Part shown: positions 58,432 to 64,000 of the stretch, piece by piece
How positions within the stretch are numbered: position 1 is the stretch's first letter
How the letters are laid out: each line of letters begins with the position of its first letter
From: Patescibacteria group bacterium
Lineage (GTDB): Bacteria; Patescibacteriota; Patescibacteriia; JAHIZJ01
Assembly (NCBI GenBank): GCA_041661625.1
Contig: JBAZUB010000003.1
Span: 1 to 64,000 of the forward strand
DNA length: 64,000 bases
Reading direction: 5' to 3'
Program-made: the position numbers and the translations under genes
Notes under the pieces: generated by a model
Databases searched by the model: none
The model's input: the letters and a program-made list of their open reading frames with translations, nothing else
Told to the model about the DNA's origin: nothing

Positions 58432-59351
58432 AATCTCCCATCATTATCATCGGGTTCGTTCTGATCGCGGCAGTACTGATCGGTCTGAAGCTGATGCGGC
58501 GGAAGCCAGCCGATAGTGCCAACAAGCCGAACCGGTGGCGCGTGCCGATCATCCTTGTGGTGGTTGGCATCATCGCGCTGCTGGCGGGCCGCTGGCTGCT
58601 GACGGCGGGCAACAACCATCCGCAGATCGGACTGTGCATTGCCGCTCTGGCGAGCGCGGTGGCGATCTTCATGTCCAGCCGCTATCTGAAGTTTGCGGAT
58701 TGGCTGCCATACGTCTGGCTGGGAGCGGCGATTCTGCTTGCCTGGGTTAGTTCCATACCGGGGATTATCGTGCAGCCAGGGTCCTTCTTGACCGCCTTTG
58801 GTAATGGCAAGATACTGGCGCTGGCGTCGCTGGTCTTTCTGGCTGGGGCGGTCATCATGGCACTGTTCAAATCGTCGGGCGCGGCATGGTTCGCGATCGT
58901 CGTGGCGGCAGTGTTCATGATCGTTCCGAAAGTGTACGAGCCGTACAAACATCCCGAGCGCCACACCATCACGGTCGAACGCGGCGGTGAAAAGGCGAAC
59001 TACGGGATTGCCCAGTTCCGCCAAGGAGTCGTGACGGTTGACGCGTCCACGCCGCGTGGGCCGGATGGTATCTACTCGGTCTTCGGCTTGCAGTCCGATG
59101 GCTACAATCGTACGATCCGACTGCAGGACTGGCAAGCCGTAGAGCTCTGGGTGACCGGTTCTCCACAGAAAGACCTCGATCGGCTCGAGATCAAGCTGGC
59201 GCCTGGGCGATGGGTGCGGCCGTTCGTGGGCGGCCAGAATGGACTGAAGGGGCCGGTGGAGGAATGCGACCTGGAGGTGCGTATTCCACCGGACGTTCAA
59301 ACCGGATTGCTGAAGTTCGGAATGAAGATATACACAAGACGGACGAGCTAG
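58428..59351 (+). CDS. Membrane protein coupled to the SPFH protein
   Basis: 307 residues. Five or so hydrophobic segments before residue 180 (IIIIGFVLIAAVLIGLKLM, IILVVVGIIALLAG, others), then a beta-rich soluble domain of about 125 residues (HTITVERGGEKANYGIAQF, VELWVTGSPQKDLD). NfeD-like partners of SPFH proteins also combine helices and a small beta domain, but I see no NfeD motif. Function unknown. Confidence 0.7.
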   Translation: MKSPIIIIGFVLIAAVLIGLKLMRRKPADSANKPNRWRVPIILVVVGIIALLAGRWLLTAGNNHPQIGLCIAALASAVAIFMSSRYLKFADWLPYVWLGAAILLAWVSSIPGIIVQPGSFLTAFGNGKILALASLVFLAGAVIMALFKSSGAAWFAIVVAAVFMIVPKVYEPYKHPERHTITVERGGEKANYGIAQFRQGVVTVDASTPRGPDGIYSVFGLQSDGYNRTIRLQDWQAVELWVTGSPQKDLDRLEIKLAPGRWVRPFVGGQNGLKGPVEECDLEVRIPPDVQTGLLKFGMKIYTRRTS

Positions 59352-59361
59352 TCTCGTCATC

Positions 59362-59398
59362 GGTGGGGTTTGCTACGGCACGCCCCACTGTTTTTATT
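59362..59398 (+). terminator. Terminator of the SPFH operon
   Basis: GTGGGG (59363-59368) pairs with CCCCAC (59383-59388), then TGTTTTTATTT. Confidence 0.85.
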
Positions 59399-59906
59399 TC
59401 CATAGCATCAGACAAAGAAAAAAACCAGCCAGGAGCGCTTGCCACCCGAAACCAACCGGCCAGCTAATTTCGCGATTAAAATAATAGTGTAAGTTATGAT
59501 GCGCTCGATGGTGCCAACCGAGCAGTCGGTCAATCATTTTATCCCGCGATAGATATTTCAAAAAGGAATAGAATGGTGCGCGTTGATCGTGCGACTCCAT
59601 ATAACACTCGGACAGCCAATCCGGCAATGTCGACGCGACCGCGCCGACAATGACAGTTGCCCAGCCAATATTGCCTGGCTGGGTGACGATTAGAAATATA
59701 CACGCGCCGAGAACGATGAAATCAATCAGAACAACTGGCACCACTCGCTTCGGTTTAGCCTTGATCCACCGGCCCAGCCCCTCGTCGCCATGCGGAATCA
59801 AGTCTAGTAAATAGTGCGATCCGAAAGCCAAAACGCCTCCCATCCAGGGATGGGGAGCCATTTGAACCAAATAAATACCGAGCATGGCATGGCCAGTCGA
59901 AAGCAT
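59394..59906 (-). CDS. Polytopic membrane protein, copy 2 of a tandem pair
   Basis: 170 residues. FGSHYLLDLIPHGDEGLGRW and AVASTLPDWLSECYM motifs, plus HHRAHHNLHYYF with many histidines. The His/Asp pattern resembles membrane-bound metal-dependent hydrolase-like proteins (YdjM/DUF457 type); activity not shown. Paralogue of the adjacent gene, one base apart. Confidence 0.7.
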   Translation of the reverse strand: MLSTGHAMLGIYLVQMAPHPWMGGVLAFGSHYLLDLIPHGDEGLGRWIKAKPKRVVPVVLIDFIVLGACIFLIVTQPGNIGWATVIVGAVASTLPDWLSECYMESHDQRAPFYSFLKYLSRDKMIDRLLGWHHRAHHNLHYYFNREISWPVGFGWQALLAGFFLCLMLWK

Positions 59907-59907
59907 A

Positions 59908-60438
59908 TTACAATACAGTGATCAAAAGAACAACTAGGATAACCGCCTGAATGGTAAAGCCGGCGGCGGGTGATACCTGGTAATCGAAAAAATTATCCAC
60001 GAAGGAGTGAAACTTTTCATGCAGCCAATTATGTTGTTTGAGCAGGGGGTGCAGCAGGAATACTTTACTTCGCAGAATTTTCAATGGCCGGAAGATGACG
60101 ACTTCACGGAAAGTTTGATGGATGAATGGAAAGGCGTTCGACAACAAATCGGGAAATAAGGATCCGGCAATGGCGGCGCTGAAAACTTTAACTCGCACCG
60201 GGTCGGTTTTTTCAAATAATAGGATAACCATCCCGGCGGTCACGATTAGATCAATTCCGCTGAACAGGATGGCTCGGCGGCGCTTATTGGGCAACCACTC
60301 CTGATAGAGAGTTTGATCACCGTGGGGGATAAAATCCATCACAAAATGGGCCAATATCGAGAGAAAAAAAGCTAGCGTCGGAGAATTGACTTGTTGGCTG
60401 ATCAGAGCGCCAGCGGCAGCGTGGGTGGTTAGAAACAT
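59908..60438 (-). CDS. Polytopic membrane protein, copy 1 of a tandem pair
   Basis: 176 residues. LTTHAAAGALISQQ, LAHFVMDFIPHGDQTLY, and AIAGSLFPDLLSNAF align with its neighbour: both carry HxxxDxIPHGD and a later PD motif. Four or five membrane helices. Unknown function. Confidence 0.7.
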   Translation of the reverse strand: MFLTTHAAAGALISQQVNSPTLAFFLSILAHFVMDFIPHGDQTLYQEWLPNKRRRAILFSGIDLIVTAGMVILLFEKTDPVRVKVFSAAIAGSLFPDLLSNAFPFIHQTFREVVIFRPLKILRSKVFLLHPLLKQHNWLHEKFHSFVDNFFDYQVSPAAGFTIQAVILVVLLITVL

Positions 60439-60576
60439 TCTAAAGGCTGTTTTATTACCGATTGAGGCTAACTTGTAATTGTATCACATTTTAGAACCAT
60501 TATACGAAAACCAGCCGATCAAGCCGGCTGATTCTCTGGATATATTCGTGAAAAGTGGCGGACTCCACACCCGGCC

Positions 60577-60700
60577 TTCCCGCCGTTAAATCTCTCCTGG
60601 TACCAGGGGAGGGGATCGAACCCTCGACCTCGGGCCCCGATGTACCGCCTGTGGCGGTAATCGGGATCCCGATCGGCGAAGCCGCATCGGGACTTATGAG
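60577..60700. repeat. tRNA-Met 3' fragment split by a double-hairpin palindrome
   Basis: From about 60577 to 60635 the sequence repeats 60967-61024 (3' flank plus 3' half of tRNA-Met). At 60636-60692 a 57-bp element intervenes: CCCGAT/ATCGGG enclosing CCGCC/GGCGG, then CCCGAT/ATCGGG enclosing CGGC/GCCG. CTTATGAG (60693-60700) then resumes the tRNA anticodon region and stops. The GIY-YIG gene begins at the next base. Confidence 0.88.
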
Positions 60701-60946
60701 TTATGATCGAATAATATATTTCTCTAAAATTACTCGGCTTTTAAGATTCTTGAGGAATCGTTCGCGTTGTCTGGCTTTAGATAATGTTGGATATATTTCT
60801 TTGTGAATGATTATCCAGGGTCGGCCAGGGCGGGTTGACTTCGGGTAGCCTTTTTGATGTTGGGAAAAACGTCGCGTTAGATTATTGGTACAACCAATAT
60901 AGTACCGATTGGTACTTTGGCTGTGTAAAATATATACGTGATACAT
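60701..60946 (-). CDS. GIY-YIG endonuclease domain protein
   Basis: 81 residues, single-domain GIY-YIG nuclease. HVYILHSQSTNRYYIGCTNN carries the two signature tyrosine strands and NLTRRFSQHQKGYPKSTR the conserved Arg and His; a late glutamate is in ARQRERFLKN. Such stand-alone nucleases are abundant in Patescibacteria and may be repair or homing enzymes. It sits between an intact tRNA-Met gene and a truncated copy of it. Confidence 0.92.
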   Translation of the reverse strand: MYHVYILHSQSTNRYYIGCTNNLTRRFSQHQKGYPKSTRPGRPWIIIHKEIYPTLSKARQRERFLKNLKSRVILEKYIIRS

Positions 60947-60986
60947 AGCGGTCGTCTCACTTGGTTGCCCCGCCGTCTAATTTCTC

Positions 60987-61063
60987 TGGTACCAGGGGAG
61001 GGGATCGAACCCTCGACCTCGGGCTTATGAGTCCCGCGCTCTAACCAACTGAGCTACCCTGGC
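60987..61063 (-). tRNA. tRNA with CAT anticodon (Met, or Ile2 after lysidine)
   Basis: 74 nt plus encoded CCA (60987-60989). Acceptor GCCAGGG/CCCTGGT, D arm GCTC/GAGC, loop CTCATAA, T arm GAGGG/CCCTC. The innermost anticodon-stem pair is A-G. Elongator Met cannot be told from Ile2 by eye. Confidence 0.93.
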
Positions 61064-61113
61064 AAGCGTGATTGCGAGCTCGGATACATAATATATCAAA
61101 ACGTCATAATATT

Positions 61114-61189
61114 TGGTTGCGGGGGCCGGACTCGAACCGGCAGTCTCAAGGTTATGAGCCTCGCGAGTTGCCAATTACTCCACCCCGCG
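61114..61189 (-). tRNA. Initiator tRNA-fMet (CAT)
   Basis: 73 nt plus CCA (61114-61116). The first base C1 faces A72, the unpaired end that marks bacterial initiator tRNA. Anticodon arm is CGAGG CTCATAA CCTTG, so the 29-41 pair is A-U rather than the usual G-C, leaving two of the three G-C pairs that direct it to the P site. Confidence 0.93.
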
Positions 61190-61275
61190 TCATTATACTT
61201 ACCACAAACTGGCATTTCTAGCCAGCTGATTGTACCTCAGATTAGATAATTAATCAAGGGCTCCTCTCGAAACCA

Positions 61276-61303
61276 GTAGACGAGGATGGCCATCCTCGTC
61301 TAC
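61276..61303. repeat. 28-bp perfect palindrome
   Basis: GTAGACGAGGATGG and its exact complement joined without a loop, 87 bp upstream of the initiator tRNA gene. No role evident. Confidence 0.85.
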
Positions 61304-61311
61304 GAATATAT

Positions 61312-61413
61312 TTAGATATACAAAACCTTCCCGCCGACATATTCAACGGGCTGGCCATCGGGCAGGATATTTCGATTGCGACAGATGTAGCCGAGGAGGA
61401 TGATGGTAGGCAT
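61312..61413 (-). CDS. Possible 33-residue protein
   Basis: Frame starting MPTIILLGYICRNRN and ending GGKVLYI, 20 bp downstream of the membrane protein gene on the same strand. No strong ribosome site. Its Gly/hydrophobic pattern looks protein-like, but it may be chance. Confidence 0.3.
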   Translation of the reverse strand: MPTIILLGYICRNRNILPDGQPVEYVGGKVLYI

Positions 61414-61433
61414 AACGGATTACAGATAATAAT

Positions 61434-62027
61434 TTATTGTGGGATAAACCTTCTTCTCGCTAGACTGATTGCAAAAAGAATGATATTAGCAATGGTTATC
61501 GCAATTAGATAGGTCAATGTTAAAAAGCTATATTCACTAAGAGCAAGCATTGATAATATATTTGCCATAGCAAACGTAACCCAGGAAAGCGGTGTTTCTG
61601 TCCACGGCTCCTGATATGTTTTTCTAAAGCTGGGAAAGTAACCAATCACATCTATTATTGAAACCATAATAACGGCTGCCAGCGGGTTATGCAGCTGCCA
61701 CCAAACAACGATCGCCAGAAGCGCGGCAATTAGTATCACCGTATCACTTTTGGTGATGTTTCTTGTTCCCCGTTTTAGAGAGACCAGAAACACCACAAAC
61801 ACCAACACCGTTCCAATAGTTAGCGCGAGAGCACCCCAGCCACCTCTTCCGTACCACAAACCAGCCACCGCAGTGCCCTGGGTAATCGTCCAGATAAGCC
61901 ATGTATAAGCGTGTGGTTTGGTTTTTCCACGAAAGATGTCTCGAAAATATGGAACAAATGCTCCCGCGACAGCAATCACAACAGAGAGGATCGCGAACAA
62001 GATTTTTATGTTTATTCCAAAAATCAT
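61434..62027 (-). CDS. Seven-helix membrane protein, PQ-loop-like
   Basis: 197 residues, about seven helices. KPHAYTWLIWTITQGTAVAG and TPLSWVTFAMANILSMLAL are repeated P-x3-4-W motifs, and YFPSFRKTYQEP precedes the second, as in PQ-loop/SWEET-like proteins. Transport role is inference. Confidence 0.65.
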   Translation of the reverse strand: MIFGINIKILFAILSVVIAVAGAFVPYFRDIFRGKTKPHAYTWLIWTITQGTAVAGLWYGRGGWGALALTIGTVLVFVVFLVSLKRGTRNITKSDTVILIAALLAIVVWWQLHNPLAAVIMVSIIDVIGYFPSFRKTYQEPWTETPLSWVTFAMANILSMLALSEYSFLTLTYLIAITIANIILFAISLARRRFIPQ

Positions 62028-62346
62028 GAAGATATTATTCTACCTAATTGGTACACCCTAGTGGACGGAATCCGAACCTTCTTCGATGAACATCCGGACT
62101 TGATCCAGTGGCCACGCTTCTGTGTGATTGAGGATAAACAATCGATCATCACGCCACCCAAGATCACATTGGGTAGTATAACAAGCCCGACCTGATCACG
62201 ACAAGGTGGGCGAGGTGCAGCAGGTCACACCTGTTGTGGATAGGGACCGATCTATCCCGCTGGGTACATTGACGATACCGCCCAAACATGATAAGCAAGA
62301 GTGGGTTGTAATCACAGCGCCAAGGCGCAGAACAAGGAGGGTCGCC
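62028..62346. other. Spacer upstream of the NHL-repeat protein gene
   Basis: No gene that I can support. A short frame at 62055-62195 (LVDGIRTFFDEHPDLIQWPR) has a protein-like look but no start or ribosome site and could be a gene remnant. Confidence 0.4.
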
Positions 62347-63456
62347 GTGAAGAATTTGTTCATTTACATGTCGGTGGTGATACTGGCGCTGACGGGCTCG
62401 TTCGCTTACGCCGAGGGGCCGGTTTACATTGGAGAGTGGCCTGCTGGCCCGTGGCCTCTAGGAATCGACGTGGACAACGAAGGTCGAATTTGGGTAAGCA
62501 ACTACGGAGATAACACCGTCAGCTGTTTTACCAACATAGGTAGTATCGTGGCCACGTACGAAACACCCTGGAGCCACCCGTATGGAATCGCAGCTTCGAG
62601 CGTAGTCTACGCCGGAAGCGATTTCTACGGCGTAAGCACCAACGATGCCTGTGACCCACCTGAACAGTTCTGTGTGTTCAAAGGTGAACTCACAAATAGC
62701 CATGGAGTGGCTCTCGATCGCGACAACAAGATCTACGTTGCCACGACACCTGGTATTATCTTCAAATTCGACCAGGATGGCACGCAGGAAGCAATGTTCA
62801 ACTACGCTGGTCAAGATGTTGCCGTCGACCAGACAGACAACATCTTCGTCCTATACGACCACGATATAATCAAGTTGGCTCCGGACGGTACGGAGCTCCA
62901 ACGTTGGGACGGATCGGAGACACCCGCTGGACGACTTTCTGCTGCTGAAGGACTCGGTCTCGATCGATTCGGCAACGTGTATGTCGCGGACACCTACAAC
63001 AATCGTGTTGTGGTTTTCAACGGCTCAGGAGTATGTCTTACATATTGGGGCACCTTCGGCACCGGACCAGGCGAATTCCGACAGGTAGAAGATGTGACAG
63101 TCGACGACAGTGGTTGCATTTACGTCACTGACGCCTTCAACGGAAGAATTCAGAAGTTTGGCTATGCCACCTCTGCTGTCCCGGGCTGGAATGCTCCGCC
63201 AACCCTGGCTCTATCGATCGCCCCGAACCCAATCAACAGCACGAGCATACTGCGCTTCTCCCTCCCCAGTGCACGGTCAGTCACGCTCGGCGTCTACGAC
63301 CTTGCTGGGCGACTCATCGCCATGCCGTATGAGAATCGGCAATTCGACGCGGGCGCGCACGATGTCGCCTACTCGCCCAGAACGTCGGGCATCTACTTCC
63401 TCCGCTTCACCGCTGGCAACCAGACCAGCACTCAGAAACTCATCGTGGTTCGCTAG
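62347..63456 (+). CDS. Secreted NHL-repeat propeller with FlgD/T9SS-like C-terminus
   Basis: 369 residues. GTG 62347 lies 6 bp after AAGGAGG and yields a signal peptide (KNLFIYMSVVILALTGSFAYA). Six or so NHL-type blades follow (PLGIDVDNEGRIWVSNYGDN, GLDRFGNVYVADTYNNRVVV, TVDDSGCIYVTDAFNGRIQK). The last 80 residues (APNPINSTSILRFSLPSA, LGVYDLAGRLIA, SGIYFLRF, TQKLIVVR) match the C-terminal domain of the 26783-28405 protein. Likely exported and surface-held. Confidence 0.85.
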   Translation: MKNLFIYMSVVILALTGSFAYAEGPVYIGEWPAGPWPLGIDVDNEGRIWVSNYGDNTVSCFTNIGSIVATYETPWSHPYGIAASSVVYAGSDFYGVSTNDACDPPEQFCVFKGELTNSHGVALDRDNKIYVATTPGIIFKFDQDGTQEAMFNYAGQDVAVDQTDNIFVLYDHDIIKLAPDGTELQRWDGSETPAGRLSAAEGLGLDRFGNVYVADTYNNRVVVFNGSGVCLTYWGTFGTGPGEFRQVEDVTVDDSGCIYVTDAFNGRIQKFGYATSAVPGWNAPPTLALSIAPNPINSTSILRFSLPSARSVTLGVYDLAGRLIAMPYENRQFDAGAHDVAYSPRTSGIYFLRFTAGNQTSTQKLIVVR

Positions 63457-63485
63457 AGCCACGCCAATCGTACACCGCAAACCGC

Positions 63486-63519
63486 GACCTTCGTCATCCG
63501 ATGAGGGTCTTTTCTTTTT
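63486..63519 (+). terminator. Terminator of the NHL-repeat gene
   Basis: GACC (63486-63489) pairs with GGTC (63506-63509) with an inner TCAT/ATGA stem, followed by TTTTCTTTTT. Confidence 0.8.
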
Positions 63520-63557
63520 CGAATGTGGGCCCGTGCGAAGGGGCTCGGCCACAGGTA

Positions 63558-64000
63558 TCAGGAAATGTTCACAACATGTCGTCCAGTCGCGACGACACGA
63601 TCGTTTTTAATGATTTGGCAGTACATATGGTGCTGTCCCGTATACTTCGTTCGTTCCCATTGGGTTGATGTTCCGGGAAACCTCACATGGCCACGGTCCA
63701 TCGCGTCTCTTGCTTCTCGTCCATGGTTCTCAACGATCCACTTTATCTGATAGGGCGCCGGAACGTCTGTCTCCGCCACCTGGAAACGTATCCACCAATC
63801 CTTAGGCAACTGACGCCCATTGCTTGGATAATGGTCCTTCAGCTCACCGTTCTCTCGTTGGGAAAGCCGCGCTGTGAGTCTAAGACGATATCCGACTGCT
63901 ACAAATGCCGACTTGACCGCACCGTTGTCTTCGTTGGCAGGGAATTCTTGTCCGAAGATCTTCCGCCATTCTTCCGCCGCCGCCGAGTCGTCTTCGGCAT
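63558..64000 (-). CDS. CD-NTase (SMODS/DncV-like) C-terminal part with AGS-C sensor domain, truncated by window
   Basis: The frame is open from the right edge to a stop at 63558; 146 residues are visible. The N-terminal visible part has EEWRKIFGQEFPA, the W-x-x-x-FG-x-x-FP motif that ends SMODS nucleotidyltransferase cores. The rest fits the adenylyl/guanylyl and SMODS C-terminal sensor domain: DWWIRFQVAETDVPAPYQIK, WIVENHGREA, the RG and ERTKYTGQHHMYC segments, and ATGRHVVNI. These enzymes make cyclic oligonucleotides in CBASS anti-phage immunity. The catalytic half lies beyond the window. The TTG at 63809 is not the start. Confidence 0.85.
   Translation of the reverse strand, partial: AEDDSAAAEEWRKIFGQEFPANEDNGAVKSAFVAVGYRLRLTARLSQRENGELKDHYPSNGRQLPKDWWIRFQVAETDVPAPYQIKWIVENHGREARDAMDRGHVRFPGTSTQWERTKYTGQHHMYCQIIKNDRVVATGRHVVNIS

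Noticed and set aside
58296..59360. 354-codon open frame on the minus strand
   Set aside because: It is antisense to a well-supported membrane protein gene in a GC-rich stretch where stops are rare. Its translation is rich in Arg, His and Gln with no motif.
63277..63552. 91-codon minus-strand frame upstream of the CD-NTase stop
   Set aside because: Antisense to the conserved sorting-type domain and terminator of the NHL-repeat gene.
1..64000. Recoded UGA as in Gracilibacteria/Absconditabacteria
   Set aside because: TGA acts as the stop for adk and the OmpR-type regulator, and conserved genes contain no in-frame TGA.

Overview
The window reads as one contig from a Patescibacteria (Candidate Phyla Radiation) bacterium using the standard bacterial code (TGA ends several genes). 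The reasons are the long S10-spc ribosomal block without rpmD (L30), the short proteins, the sparse metabolism, a shortened AspRS, a sigma region 4/HARE-HTH regulator and a TraG-like ATPase with its membrane partner. I cannot name the class or genus from sequence alone.

Layout. 1-18.4 kb: str, S10 and spc operons (rpsG, a membrane-protein gene, fusA, tuf, rpsJ, then rplC to secY-adk-map), followed by ruvX and a WecA/MraY-like transferase. 18.6-23.3 kb: a two-propeller secreted adhesin, rplU, a UbiA-type prenyltransferase, and a small membrane-protein gene lying between two copies of the recR 3' end. 23.4-26.7 kb: recR-ybaB-dnaB on the minus strand and a DnaQ-like exonuclease. 26.8-32.1 kb: a secreted CHAP/LGFP protein, tRNA-Lys, a receiver protein, a two-component pair and a small membrane protein. 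32.2-45.0 kb: P-type ATPase, asnS-aspS, YbaK-like deacylase, scpA-scpB, a D,D-carboxypeptidase and tpiA-fba-gap. 45.0-49.7 kb: tRNA-Glu, secD (with an embedded parvulin-like domain), secF and the sigma4-HARE regulator. 49.7-56.6 kb: a cell-envelope module of membrane protein, TraG-like ATPase, three thioredoxin-fold proteins, a tiny zinc ribbon and lgt. 56.8-64 kb: an SPFH operon, tandem membrane paralogues, a GIY-YIG nuclease among tRNA copies, a second secreted protein with a sorting-type C-terminus, and the 3' part of a CBASS-type CD-NTase leaving the right edge.

How it fits together: the left third makes ribosomes and the Sec channel. The middle supplies charging enzymes, chromosome segregation factors and lower glycolysis. 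The right third handles secretion, disulfide chemistry and surface proteins, with accessory genes interspersed. Many accessory genes have their own consensus promoter and intrinsic terminator, like independent cassettes.

The most striking observations are: (1) a CD-NTase with an AGS-C sensor domain at the right edge, probably one end of a CBASS anti-phage locus; (2) three of four tRNA loci accompanied by a truncated copy of the same tRNA bordering a palindromic element, one of them also enclosing a GIY-YIG nuclease gene; (3) a duplicated recR 3' end flanking a one-gene insertion; (4) a SecD carrying a parvulin-like domain; and (5) an AspRS lacking the GAD domain.
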